Shown here piece after piece: positions 43,343 to 53,384 of a stretch of DNA of 64,000 bases; position 1 is the stretch's first letter, and every line of letters begins with the position of its first letter. The stretch is from the NCBI GenBank assembly GCA_963792855.1, contig CAWBXZ010000024.1:48259-112258 (forward strand), given 5' to 3'. This stretch comes from SG8-40 sp963792855. GTDB lineage: Bacteria; Pseudomonadota; Gammaproteobacteria; Burkholderiales; Eutrophovitaceae. The notes below the pieces were generated by a model. The model searched no databases. It had not been told where the DNA came from and worked only from the letters and a program-made list of their open reading frames with translations. Made by a program: the position numbers and the translations under genes.

Positions 43343-43987
43343 CTAAACCACCGTGAATGAAATGTAATGGACAAGGATTTCGTCACCGAACTCCTCGTTC
43401 GCGGGCAGGTAAGGTCGTGCGTCGGAGATACGCACACGCGCAATGATTCGTTCATCTGAGAGCTGTTTGAGCACATCCCGGAAGCGGCGTTCCATAAAAA
43501 GATCGCTGCGTTGTGTCAGCACAACGACGCCCCCCGGCTTTACGACGCGACTGAATTCCCGAACAGTGCCGATACTGTCTGTCAGGTAGGTGAGAACGCC
43601 CACGCAGGCCAATCCGTCGTAACGATCATCCGGGATGGGCAGGGGCATTTTCTGCATGTCGATTTCCTGCAGTTTACGGTAAGCCCCCGAACCTTCAGCG
43701 GTTTGCAGTGAGCGACTGGAGACATCGATGCCGTCGATAGTCTCGAACCCCGCTTCGTGCAAAGCCCGGCCAACCAGACCGGTTCCACACCCGGCATCGA
43801 GGATCACTGACTCAGCCGAGAGTTCGGCTCGAAGCATTTGCACCACCTGTTCGGGCGCCTCGTATCGCCAGTCGGCAAGCGTTTCATCATAGTCGGTAGC
43901 CCAGTCGTCGTAGTATTGCGCGACATCCTTGCTGTTTCTGGCCAGGTTGCGCAGGCCGTCATGGCCGGAAGGTTCGTCTGCCTTCAT
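43343..43987 (-). CDS. Class I SAM-dependent methyltransferase
   Basis: A 214-residue methyltransferase. It begins with VAQYYDDWATDYDETLADWRYEAP-like segment (here split as AQYYDDWATDYDE and DWRYEAPEQV), a pattern typical of UbiE/Methyltransf_11-like enzymes acting on small molecules. The SAM site is VILDAGCGTGLVGRALHEAG with acidic loop DGIDVSSRSL; RVVKPGGVVVLTQRSD follows. ATG at 43987 has AAAGGACAGAAC ahead and is chosen over the GTG five codons upstream. Substrate unknown; the gene stands alone. Confidence 0.82.
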   Translation of the reverse strand: MKADEPSGHDGLRNLARNSKDVAQYYDDWATDYDETLADWRYEAPEQVVQMLRAELSAESVILDAGCGTGLVGRALHEAGFETIDGIDVSSRSLQTAEGSGAYRKLQEIDMQKMPLPIPDDRYDGLACVGVLTYLTDSIGTVREFSRVVKPGGVVVLTQRSDLFMERRFRDVLKQLSDERIIARVRISDARPYLPANEEFGDEILVHYISFTVV

Positions 43988-44271
43988 GTTCTGTCCTTTC
44001 ACTGCGGCACTAATACAATGATGGCGCGATTATGTTGTTCATCCCGAAATCGTCCTTAAGCTCAGTATAAAGTTTCGGTCGCATTTGCGTCGTGCGGCCC
44101 TGCGTGGCGGGTGTTCCGGTGCCTTATCGGTTCATCGAATGCGTGACAGAGTAGCGCCGTCAGGCGAGCGAATCAGGCAGCGTCATCTACGGGCGGGTAC
44201 GGTGAAACATGCCCGCGAACCTGGTGGACAAATGCCTCCATCAAGGGCTAAATTTCCCATAAGGGGGTTAG

Positions 44272-47200
44272 ATGACAAGCGAATTGTCCGAGTGGCTGGG
44301 TGATCACGGCCTGCAGCAGTATCTCGAGCGCTTTGTCGAGAACGACATTGACCTCGCCGTCTTGCCCGATCTCAGTGACGAAGACCTGCAAGGCCTGGGC
44401 ATTTCCTTGGGCCACCGCAAGAGACTGCTGAAAGCAGCCGCGACCCTGTCAGTCTCACAAGCAGCCGCGAGTACATCTTCCGACAACCCGTTCGGCGCGC
44501 AAACACAGGCCGAGCGCCGCCACCTCACGGTCATGTTCTGCGACCTGGTGGGCTCCACCGAGTTATCGCAGCAGCTCGACCCCGAAGCACTGCGTGAACT
44601 GATGCGCGGGTATCAACAATGCTGTGGCGCAGTGATCGAGAAATACGACGGCCACGTCGCCCAGTATCTCGGTGACGGGCTGATGACCTATTTCGGCTGG
44701 CCGCGGGCGCACGAAGACGATGCCGAGCGCGCGATTCGAGCTGCATTGGAGATTGTCGAGGCAGTCAAGCAAGTGGAGTCGACCGTACCGCTGCATGTGC
44801 GTATCGGCATCGCTACCGGGCCAGTTGTTGTCGGTGAAACTGGGGCAGGGGATGCCTCCGTGCCGAAGCTCGCGGTGGGCGAGACGCCTAACGTCGCGGC
44901 GCGCATCCAGGGGCTGGCAGATGCCGACCAGATCATTATCGGCTCCGACACGCGACGTCTGGTTGGTGGCACTTTCGATCTGGCGGACTTTGGCGAACAC
45001 ACCCTCAAAGGCATCGTCGAGCCGGTGCGCGCGTGGCGTGTGACCGGGTTGGCCGCATCCGAAGGCCGCTTTGATGCGGCGCACGGTGAAGCCGAACTCA
45101 CGCCGCTGGTCGGACGCGATCTCGAACTCGGGCTGCTGATGGACCGTTGGGCAAGGGCGCAAGACGGCGAAGGGCAGGTGGTGTTGCTCTCGGGAGAACC
45201 CGGCATTGGCAAGAGCCGTGTACTCACTGCGCTGCGAGACACGGCTCGAACGCGAAGGCGCGCAGTCTCTGCGCTTCCAGTGCTCGCCTTATTACGTCAA
45301 CAGCGCTTTCTGGCCAAGCATCGACAACTTCGAACGGGTGTTGCAGTACGCTCGCGACGAGACACCCGACTCCAAACTCGACAAACTCGAGTCACTGATT
45401 GTTGAACACTACGGCCGTCCAAAGTCGGACGTGCGCTTCATCGCGTCGATGCTCTCTATTCCCTGTGATGAACGCTACGGGGAAATCACCATGACGCCGC
45501 AGAAGTTCAAGGACGAGACGCTGCGCACGCTAGTCGATCTCACTGAAGCGGCGGCGACGGAAACAACCCAGCGTGCTGCATGTTCGAAGACTGCCCACTG
45601 GGCCGATCCGACCACGCTTGAAGTGCTCGATTTAATGATGGATCGGGTCAAGACAATTCCACTGTTGATTGTGCTCACGCACCGGCCGGAGTTTCAGAAC
45701 CGATGGAGCGATCATGGCCATGTCACGGCTTTGAATCTCTCAAAGCTCACCCGTGCACAAAGCAGCGCAATGGTATCGCGTGTCGCGCGCGGCAAAGCGT
45801 TGCCAGATGATCTGCTCGAGCAGATTCTCGTCAAGACCGACGGCGTGCCGCTGTTCGTCGAAGAACTGACCAAATCGATACTGGAATCGGGTGAGTTGAA
45901 CGAACTGGCGGATCGTTACGACATACACCGGCTGCGCAGCCGTAGCGTTACCATCCCGGCCACGCTGAGAGACTCGCTAATGGCGCGCCTGGACCGGTAT
46001 GCGCCTGTCAAGGAGATTGCGCAGATCGGCGCAGCAATTGGAAGGGAGTTCGGCTACGAACTCGTCTCAGCAGTTGCGCCACTGCAGAAGAACTCAGCTC
46101 GACGATGCACTGACCCAGCTTACCGACTCGGGACTGGCGTTCAGACGCGGCACACCACCGGATGCGACTTACACCTTCAAGCACGCGCTGGTGCAGGACG
46201 CGGCGTACGACTCTCTGCTCAAGAGCAAGCGCCAGGAACTGCACGCGAAGATCGCCAAGGTAGATCAAAGAGCGCTTCCCGCAAACCGGAAAGACCGAGC
46301 CCGAGGTGCTAGCGCATCACCTCACGGCAGCGGGTGGAACAGAGGCGGCCATCCCGCTTTGGCAGAAGGCAGGTGAGCTGGCGCTCAAGCGCATGGCGTT
46401 AACCGAAGCGATTTCGCATCTTGAATCAAGGGTTAGCACTGGCTGACGCACTGCCACATTCACCCGATCGGGATGCCATTGAGCTAGGCCTACGAATTCC
46501 CTTGGGGACCGCTTGGATGGCGCTTAAAGGCTGGGCAGCTCCGGAAGTTAGTGCGAGTATGCGTCCGGCACTTCCGCTGGCAAAATCGCTCAAAGCACAG
46601 CGAAGCGCTGCTGCCGATCCTGACAGCATTCAGAGTCAGCGAGCCATACCGCAGGGACGGGCAGCTAGGTGCGCTCCATTGGGCGCAAGAGACGCTCGAA
46701 CACGGCAAAGAAGCATGACGATCCCGATCTTGCTGATCGCGGCACACGACAGGTTTTTGTGCCGTGTTATTTTTGGATGGGCAGACTCATCGATGTCCGT
46801 GAAACACGTGGCAAAAGGTGCTCGAACTCTACGACGACGGAAAAGTATGGTCATCTAACGAATCTGCTAAACCATGATCCGATGTCCGTAGCTGGCAATT
46901 ACTTGGCGCACTCCACGTGGATGCTCGGGCTATCCCGTCCAGGCGCGTCGGCTGAGCCGATGCAGACAGTCGCGCACGCCCGCAGCATTAATCACCCGTT
47001 TGATCTTGGGCTGGCGCTACATATGGGCGCGGAGATGTACGAATTGTCGCGGTGAGCCGTACGCTCGTGCGCAAGCACGGTGAAGAATGCGAACGGCTAG
47101 GCAGGGAGCACAGTATGCCTGTTCTTGTGGGCGTCTCTTGCGCCAAGCGGTTCTCGGGTTTGTGTCTAATCCAGTGACGGGTAATCCTGCAGAGCGGGAT

Positions 47201-47669
47201 TGTCTCAAGCTACTACAAGCATGGACGTGCTTGAGAAGCAAGCGGGGCAAGCTTATGGAGTCCCTACCACAAAGCTGTACCATCGAGGAACAGTTGCGCT
47301 TGAACGGTGCTCCGGACAAAGCGCTGCAACTGCATCGACGAGCAGATCGAGCAAATCGAACGTCCCGACTGGGGAGAGCGTATACACTACGCCGAGATCC
47401 TGCGCCTCAAAGGCTGGATGCTCACGTTAAAGAACGATCTCGACGGCGCGGAGCAAAACTACCTCGCCTCACTCGACTGGGCGCGAGAGCAGCAGGCGAA
47501 ATCATGGGAACTGCGCACGTCCACCAGCCTTGCGCGCTTGTGGCAACAGCAGGGAAAGCGCAAGGAAGCGCATGAGCTTCTCGCGCCGGTCTACGACTGG
47601 TTCACCGAAGGCTTCGATACCAAGGACCTGAAAGACGCGAAGGCGTTGCTCGACGAGCTGGCGCAGTAG
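44272..47669 (+). pseudogene. SAM-domain adenylate/guanylate cyclase with ATPase, broken
   Basis: A large signalling protein in pieces. The intact first 325 codons hold a SAM protein-interaction domain (1-60), a class III nucleotide cyclase domain (FCDLVGSTELSQQLDPE with a metal Asp, YLGDGLMTYFGWP) and the start of an AAA/STAND ATPase (TPLVGRDLE, Walker A LLSGEPGIGKS). Later pieces in other frames give LTHRPEFQNRW, LVKTDGVPLFVEELTKSIL and TPR-like helices up to the end KDAKALLDELAQ. At least six frame changes and weakened segments around 46.4-47.3 kb are needed. It is probably a real pseudogene, though the region shares the general indel problem. Confidence 0.75.
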
Positions 47670-47880
47670 TTTTTCGATCAGAGCCTGGCGGTCGACCTGA
47701 GCTCCCGGACCTTCAGCCTGGCGTCAGGCGCATCAACCTGAACCCGGGCATCAAGATGCCCGGTGCTTTCGCGGCGTTCAGCGTTGGACGGTACACTGCG
47801 AATCTTTTCAGACCAATCACCCGTGCGGGCAGTGCACTATCTGCCAGACACGGCGCCTGGAGTGAACCGTGCCGCCGAAC

Positions 47881-49495
47881 ATGCGCGACTACGACGAGAC
47901 GTTTGCCAGCTTCGAGTGGGAGCGCCCCGAGCGCTACAACTTCGCGCGCGATGTGATCGATGCACTGGGGCAGGCGGACCCGGAGGCCCAGGCCCTGTTT
48001 TGCGTTTCCGAAGACGGTACGGAAGAGCGGGTGACGTACGCCGCGCTCTCCGCAGCATCGCGGCGACTCGCTAACGTATTGCGCGCAGCCGGTGTGGGCC
48101 GGGGCGACGTGGTGATCCTGGTGCTGGGGCGGGACCGCTCGTGGTGGGAGGCCATGACGGCGTGCATCCGCATGGGCGCGATCGCGTCGCCCGGCACCAG
48201 CCAGTTGAGCGCAAAGGATCTGGCCTGGCGATTCGAAGCATCGAATGCGCGTGCGGTCATCGCCTTGCCGTCGGTTGCGGAGCAAGGTCGACGCCATCGC
48301 CGATCGCTTTCCCAATCTCGTTGCGAAGCTGGTGGTCAACGAGACGCGCGCGGGCTGGACCGGCTATCGCGCGGCGATGGATGCGGCGAGCGATGCCTTT
48401 GATACCGTGGACACGGCCGCGAACGAGCCGTCCATGTGCTACTTCACTTCCGGCACCACGAAAAACCCCAAGATGGTGCTGCACGACCAGACCACTTACG
48501 CCATCGGCCACGAGGTCACCGGCCGTTACTGGCTGGACCAGCGCCCGGGCGACTTGCACTGGAACATCAGCGACAGCGGCTGGGGCAAGGCCGCCTGGAG
48601 CAGCTACTTCGGCCCGTTTCGGTGTGGTTCCACGGTGTTCGCCGATCAACGCGAAACGTTCGACCCGGTGCAGACACTGGAATTACTGCAACGCTATCCG
48701 GTCACCACATTCTGCGCGCCGCCAACCGTGTATCGCATGCTGGTGCAGCAGGACCTCGCTAGCTACAACTTCAGAACGTTGCGCCTGTGCGCGGGCGCCG
48801 GCGAGCCACTCAATCCGGAGGTGATCGCACGCTGGCAAGCCGCCACCGGGCTCACCATTCGCGAGGGCTACGGCCAGTCGGAGACGGTGCTGGTCTGCGC
48901 GAACTTCCCCGGCATGGAAGTGCGCCCGGGATCGATGGGCAAGGCCAGCCCGGGCTTCGACCTGCAAATCGTGAACGAAAACGGAGACATTGCGCCGGCG
49001 GGCGAGGAGGGCGACATCGCGGTGCGCGTGAAACCGGAGCGCCCGGTGGGGGTGATGGTCCAGTACTGGCACGACCCGGAGAAAACCGCCGAGGCCATGC
49101 GCGGAGACTGGTACATCACCGGCGATCGCGGCCACCGTGACGCGGATGGCTACTTCTGGTTTACCGGCCGCGCCGACGACGTGATCACCTCGGCCGGCTA
49201 CCGCATCGGGCCCTTCGAAGTCGAGAGCGCATTGCTCGAACACCCCGCGGTGGCGGAATCGGCCGTGGTATCGAGCCCGGATGAAATGCGCGGCGCAATC
49301 GTCAAGGCCTTCGTCGTGCTCGCAGACGGTTTCGAAGCAAGCGACGAGCTGGCCGAGCAGTTGCAGCAGCACGTCAAGGAAGCCACCGCGCCCTACAAAT
49401 ATCCGCGCCGCATCGAGTTCATTCCCGAGTTACCGAAAAACGCCAGCGGCAAAATCCGCCGGGTGGAGTTGCGCAACAGGGAATGGAAACGCTAG
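47881..49495 (+). pseudogene. Acyl-CoA synthetase (medium-chain type), one frameshift
   Basis: An AMP-forming acyl-CoA ligase of about 535 residues. Motifs: YFTSGTTKNPKMVLHD (P-loop of adenylation), REGYGQSETVLV, GDWYITGDRGHRDADGYFWF, RADDVITSAGYRIGPFEVE and the C-terminal lysine segment PKNASGKIRR. The N-terminus DYDETFASFEWERPERYNF resembles ACSM-type synthetases. Near 48285 one extra C (GAGCAAGGTC instead of GAGAAGGTC) breaks the frame; both halves are perfect otherwise, so an assembly error is likely. ATG at 47881 is the preferred start. Confidence 0.88.
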
Positions 49496-49540
49496 TTTTT
49501 CTCGCGATCGCCAGTCAGCCCCACCGAACCATCCTTTGTT

Positions 49541-49622
49541 TTTCCCCACGCCCTCCGCGGTGAGGTGCTTCGCCTTTGCACCCCTATTGAATTACTTGGT
49601 GTTCTTGTTGGCTTCGTAGCCA
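49541..49622 (+). repeat. Dispersed degenerate repeat, block A
   Basis: Contains CCCTCCGCGGTGAGG, TTCGCCTTTGC and ACTTGGTGTTCTTGTTGGCTTCGTAG-like segments in the same style as blocks B to D. It lies between the acyl-CoA synthetase and the PD-(D/E)XK gene. Confidence 0.55.
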
Positions 49623-49626
49623 CCAT

Positions 49627-50355
49627 TCACTGACTTGCAGCTCTCGCTGCGAAATTGCAGAACTCGCAGTTCACGTTCAACGCCGGCGCTTCCGGCGCGC
49701 TCAGTGTGTCGCGAATTTGCATCAGCGTACCTTCAACCCAACTGTCATCACCGTCATAGGGAATCAATTTGATCCTGAATTGGAGTTTGCCGTCGAAAGC
49801 CGGCAGGTCGCGCCGGGCATTGCAGTAAACGAACCAGCCTCGGTGCGATACCGCCTCACCAAGCTGGCGCAGCAGCCATTGGTAAAACTCCATTTGCCGC
49901 TTGTAGCTCATTTGCCAGTCGGCATCGATGTTGACCTCGTTGGACTTCGAAGTGGCTTTGTAATCCACCACCATCAGCTCGCCGCTGTCGAGATCGCGCC
50001 ACAGGTCGTCTATCGCGCCGAAGACTTCCAGGTTGCTCGCGGCATGCAGCGCCCGCACGCCCTGGAAGTTCTTGCGCCACGAATCGAGTTGCGGATGCGA
50101 ATGGGGCACCGCCCGCAGGCCCGCTTCGACCATCAACGGATGCGGCTCGCCTGCCTTCCGATAGGCGTCGAACTCTGTTTTTAGCAGAGCATCGACGGCC
50201 GAGTTGAGGTTGAATGGAAACCCGGGAGGCCGCGCGATGCCCAGGCGCCGGTCGAGGTAAAAGCAGCGCGGGCAATTCATGAACAACTCGACCTTCGCGC
50301 GGCTCAGCGCGAACGGGATGGTGGATTCCGGTGAAAAAAGTTTTGCTTTGGGCAT
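49627..50355 (-). CDS. PD-(D/E)XK nuclease family protein
   Basis: A 242-residue Cas4/RecB-like nuclease. N-terminal LSRAKVELFMNCPRCFYL holds Cys28 and Cys31; the C-terminus holds Cys230 and Cys233 (NCEFCNFA), so a 2+2 cysteine cluster, probably zinc or Fe-S, can form. The nuclease core is GAIDDLW and LMVVDYKATS (D-x-K). No cas genes or CRISPR are near, so it is a stand-alone member, perhaps in DNA repair or a defence function. It sits at the left edge of the toxin-antitoxin-rich island. Confidence 0.82.
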   Translation of the reverse strand: MPKAKLFSPESTIPFALSRAKVELFMNCPRCFYLDRRLGIARPPGFPFNLNSAVDALLKTEFDAYRKAGEPHPLMVEAGLRAVPHSHPQLDSWRKNFQGVRALHAASNLEVFGAIDDLWRDLDSGELMVVDYKATSKSNEVNIDADWQMSYKRQMEFYQWLLRQLGEAVSHRGWFVYCNARRDLPAFDGKLQFRIKLIPYDGDDSWVEGTLMQIRDTLSAPEAPALNVNCEFCNFAARAASQ

Positions 50356-50505
50356 GCGTCGATTCTACGCGTCAGTCACGCAACAACCAGCGGTCCACGG
50401 CCTGGCCGTGAGAGTACCCGAGGCCGTAGAGATGGTCCGATAGGGCACGCGCCAGGGACGGCTAGTCAATGTCGTCGTGTTGGTGGTGAGGGCGGCGCAC
50501 CTTGG

Positions 50506-51102
50506 TCAAACTTGTTTGCCAGATCGCACAAACGCGAAAAGAGCGCTCAGGTCGTGGTCGTCGGCGGCGCGTAGTGCCGAAATGTAGCGGTGGCGGATTT
50601 CTCCGGCGTTTAAGCTTCCACCACCCCATGAAAATGCTTCCCTGCCGTTTGATTTCAGAAGCAAATCGGTCATCGTTCGGGAAAAGCGGCCATTACCATT
50701 GGCAAACGGATGAATCGATACGAGGCGATGATGAAAGCGCGCTGCAATTTCATCGATCGGTTCGGAGTGGTCTTCAATTTGCGCCTTGATGTCGCGAAAC
50801 AGGTCAGTAAGTTTTATTGCAATAAGGCGTGGATCGACGCCGATGTTCTTTTCCGTTGTTCGAAATTGACCAGCCCATCTCCACGTTCTTCCGAACATGT
50901 GCTTGTGAAGGTCTTTGGCAAATCGGACCGAAAGCGGGTCAAGGTTCTTGCGAGAAAAAGCCCAGCGCTCGCCCTCGAGGATGTTCTGCTGCTCCCATTC
51001 ATTCAACTGCCCTTGTGTAACGACGTGCGATGGAATGAGTCCGCTACTCTCATCCGGATCGAGTGGCGTTGCGCCTTCGGGATAATCGAGTTTCAGTCCC
51101 AC
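50506..51102 (-). CDS. Mobile mystery protein B (Fic/DOC fold)
   Basis: A 198-residue Fic-domain protein. The core motif is HPFANGNGRFSR with catalytic His131. The whole sequence, including DPDESSGLIPSHVVTQGQLN near the start, matches my memory of mobile mystery protein B, which always pairs with protein A. Fic enzymes transfer AMP or other groups to target proteins and usually act as toxins here. The start overlaps the end of protein A by ten bases, so the two are co-translated. Confidence 0.9.
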   Translation of the reverse strand: MGLKLDYPEGATPLDPDESSGLIPSHVVTQGQLNEWEQQNILEGERWAFSRKNLDPLSVRFAKDLHKHMFGRTWRWAGQFRTTEKNIGVDPRLIAIKLTDLFRDIKAQIEDHSEPIDEIAARFHHRLVSIHPFANGNGRFSRTMTDLLLKSNGREAFSWGGGSLNAGEIRHRYISALRAADDHDLSALFAFVRSGKQV

Positions 51103-51554
51103 AACTTTTTCGGATTCTCCGACAGAATCTCATCAATCAGACGTGCCAGCTGACGCTTGCCCTCGCGTTGTTTCACGCTTTGTGCTTCCAGGTTCATCGA
51201 ATGCGATACGCGCTGGAGCTGCTTCTTGGCGAGTTTTGTCGCACGTGAACGACGCATGTCCTCCAGCGATGTTTCCGGTACGACCATGTACACCACACGG
51301 CTGTGCAACGCTTCTGCGAGCCTTCGCAAACTTTCCAGCGTGATCTTCCCTGACGCCTCCCCCCGTTCGAGCCCGTCAAGTGCCTGGCGGGTGATTCCCA
51401 GGCGCTTCGCCAGTTGGGACTGCGTCATGCCGAGGCCTTCACGGATGGTGCGAATCCATCCGCTCTTTGGAACTGGCGGAACGGTGTTGCGGCGAACCTG
51501 TCTCAGTGTGTCGTCGACTTGTGCGAGCTGTAACTTATTGAATTGGCGTTTCAT
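51093..51554 (-). CDS. Mobile mystery protein A (XRE antitoxin)
   Basis: A 153-residue protein with an N-terminal region QVDDTLRQVRRN and an XRE helix-turn-helix (GLGMTQSQLAKRLGITRQAL). It is the partner of the Fic protein and presumably the antitoxin and autorepressor. ATG at 51554 (MKRQFNKLQL) is preferred to the frame start 12 codons upstream, because a large inverted repeat occupies the upstream bases. Confidence 0.88.
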   Translation of the reverse strand: MKRQFNKLQLAQVDDTLRQVRRNTVPPVPKSGWIRTIREGLGMTQSQLAKRLGITRQALDGLERGEASGKITLESLRRLAEALHSRVVYMVVPETSLEDMRRSRATKLAKKQLQRVSHSMNLEAQSVKQREGKRQLARLIDEILSENPKKLWD

Positions 51555-51567
51555 GGCTCCATATAGG

Positions 51568-51615
51568 GCAAGATATAACCTGCTTATCAAGTAAAGAAAG
51601 CAAGTTATACATTGC
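51568..51615 (-). promoter_or_regulatory. Operator of the mobile mystery A/B pair
   Basis: Two 18-base arms, GCAAGATATAACCTGCTT and AAGCAAGTTATACATTGC, form an imperfect inverted repeat (three mismatches) around a 12-base centre. It ends 14 bases before the ATG of the XRE protein, the expected place for autorepression. Confidence 0.65.
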
Positions 51616-51762
51616 CTTAATTAAAAATTCAAGCAATGCTTGACCTGCCTGACAGCTATCGGTGTCAGCCTCGATATGTACAGGAAATCGTGGGTTTCCT
51701 GAATTGATGGGAACTGTCGCGCGGGAAAGGGGGTACACCTGTTTTTACTCGGGACGCGCAGA

Positions 51763-52695
51763 TCATCCCTCAACCCGCTCAACCCAAACGAACTTCTCCC
51801 GGTTCAATTCCTTTTCCCCATTCCACCGATACGCCACCAGTTTCCCGCCGGGCTTCGCCACGCTGTAATCCAGGCAGGCAATGTTCGGTGCCAGCGGCTC
51901 AGGGGCACCTTCCATCCAGTAATGCCCGAGGAAAACCGGCGGTGCGTCGTGCGAGTATTCCACCAGGTGGTCTCCGGTGATTTCGTCATCGGGAATATGG
52001 GTCTTCGCGCTTTCAGGGCCGAGGAACGCATCCCTGTAGGTCCGCGCGTTTTGATCCCACCAGCGCACACGGATCCTGTGCCGGACATTTCCATCCTTGT
52101 CGTTGAAACTCTCGCCTGGCGCGAGCGGAATTTCCTTCCCCTTCAGAATTGTTTCGATCGCCTCGTGCTGCCAGGTACCTTTGCGACTCGCCGAGAAGAG
52201 CAGGTTCTCGCTGAGCAGAGCGTCGTCGTGCCGATCAATCATGAGCCGTGCGATTGCCTGCTGATCCCAGCACGCATGAACGACCCGGATGCCGTCCAGG
52301 TCAAGCCATAGCGGCAAGGTCTTGAACCAGCCAATGGTTTCTTCGTACCCGCCCGGGTCGTTTTCGAAGGCCTTCAGGAAGGCCGCATGCTGCCTGGTGT
52401 GCTTGTCGGAATGCGAGCGCAGGTAATTGCTGCCGTCACCGTCCTGTGTGTAGAACGCAATGGCGTTGAACTCGTGGTTGCCCATGACCGCAAGTGCAGC
52501 ACCCGTCTCGATCATGGGCCTGACAATGCGCAGCGTTTCTTTCTGGAATAGCCCCCGGTCAATGAAATCGCCCAGAAAAATCGCCTTGCGAGACTGGTGT
52601 CGCCAGACGCCGCGCGCATCACGGTAGCCAAGCTGCGAAAGCAGGGCCTGCAGGCTCTGGCTGTGGCCGTGGATGTCGCCGATGATGTCGTACAT
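51763..52695 (-). CDS. Calcineurin-like metallophosphatase
   Basis: A 310-residue metallophosphoesterase. Metal-binding motifs are in order: MYDIIGDIHGHSQSL (D-x-H), FLGDFIDRG (GDxxDR), VMGNHEFNAI (GNHE), VVHACWD and VFLGHYW (GH). This pattern is that of the PrpE/ApaH-like serine/threonine or dinucleotide phosphatases. ATG at 52695 is the start; the longer frame reads through repeat block B and is not coding. Substrate unknown. Confidence 0.9.
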   Translation of the reverse strand: MYDIIGDIHGHSQSLQALLSQLGYRDARGVWRHQSRKAIFLGDFIDRGLFQKETLRIVRPMIETGAALAVMGNHEFNAIAFYTQDGDGSNYLRSHSDKHTRQHAAFLKAFENDPGGYEETIGWFKTLPLWLDLDGIRVVHACWDQQAIARLMIDRHDDALLSENLLFSASRKGTWQHEAIETILKGKEIPLAPGESFNDKDGNVRHRIRVRWWDQNARTYRDAFLGPESAKTHIPDDEITGDHLVEYSHDAPPVFLGHYWMEGAPEPLAPNIACLDYSVAKPGGKLVAYRWNGEKELNREKFVWVERVEG

Positions 52696-53326
52696 GTTGC
52701 AAGTGTAGACGCTTGCCTGCGCGGTCGAAAACAAAAGGGCAGCAGTAGCTGCCCCTTGGTAACACTGTGTTCTTGTTGTCTTCGTGTTTCTTGTTGGCTT
52801 CGTGGTGAAGCCTATTTCTTCGCTTTTCTCCGCGTTCCTCACGTACTCCGCGGTGAGAGTGTTTTGCCTTCGTGGCGAGATTTTCGTTCTAGTATTTTCT
52901 CTGCGTCCCCTGCGCACTCCGCGGTGAGGCATTGAGACGCAACGCGCGGCCTCGCTCTGATTCGCCCGCGCCTTACCCTTGACGAAGACTTGTGAACCCC
53001 GCTGGCTGCTCGATGCTCTCGTGCCGTTCTTGAGTAAGGCGAGTCGTTTCCCCCTTCATCCGGGAGGAGGTGAGTGCATGTCCGGGCAAGTCCGTCCAAC
53101 CGGTGGCGGGGCCAATGGCAGGCTCGCCAAGGCGACGGGCACTGAGCCCGACACGATTTTGTGTAGAAATACACCAAGTTATTGTTTGTCAATGAGTTAT
53201 TCTGGCATGCGGTGCGACATCCATTGCCCGTATCGGCGCTAGGCGATGACTACTGTGTGGGGCGCGGACTTTCAGGACGTGCCGCCCGGTGGCCTCGGGC
53301 AGTCTATCGTCGACTGGAATTTACAC
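52696..53326. other. Intergenic region with repeat block B
   Basis: The left part is occupied by the degenerate repeat block. The right part (about 52.95-53.3 kb) shows no supported gene; TTGTTTGTCAATGAGTTATTCTGGC near 53.18 kb is locally AT-rich and could be promoter DNA. Confidence 0.4.
52761..52935 (+). repeat. Dispersed degenerate repeat, block B
   Basis: Several imperfect units of the type CTCCGCGTTCCTC..CTCCGCGGTGAG and GTCTTCGTG..CTTCGTGGTGAAGCC. They are in the same orientation as the other three blocks. Reading it as protein gives low-complexity Lys/Thr-rich peptides that I consider spurious. Confidence 0.7.
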
Positions 53327-53360
53327 GCGAGTAATTTCTAGTAGGGGTAAAATTACTCGC
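53327..53360 (+). promoter_or_regulatory. Inverted repeat before the DUF4143 ATPase
   Basis: A perfect 11-base inverted repeat, GCGAGTAATTT and AAATTACTCGC, with a 12-base centre, ends 24 bases before the ATG. It is a likely operator or a recombination mark. Confidence 0.6.
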
Positions 53361-53384
53361 ATCTGGTTTTTTTACGGTTGGCAC

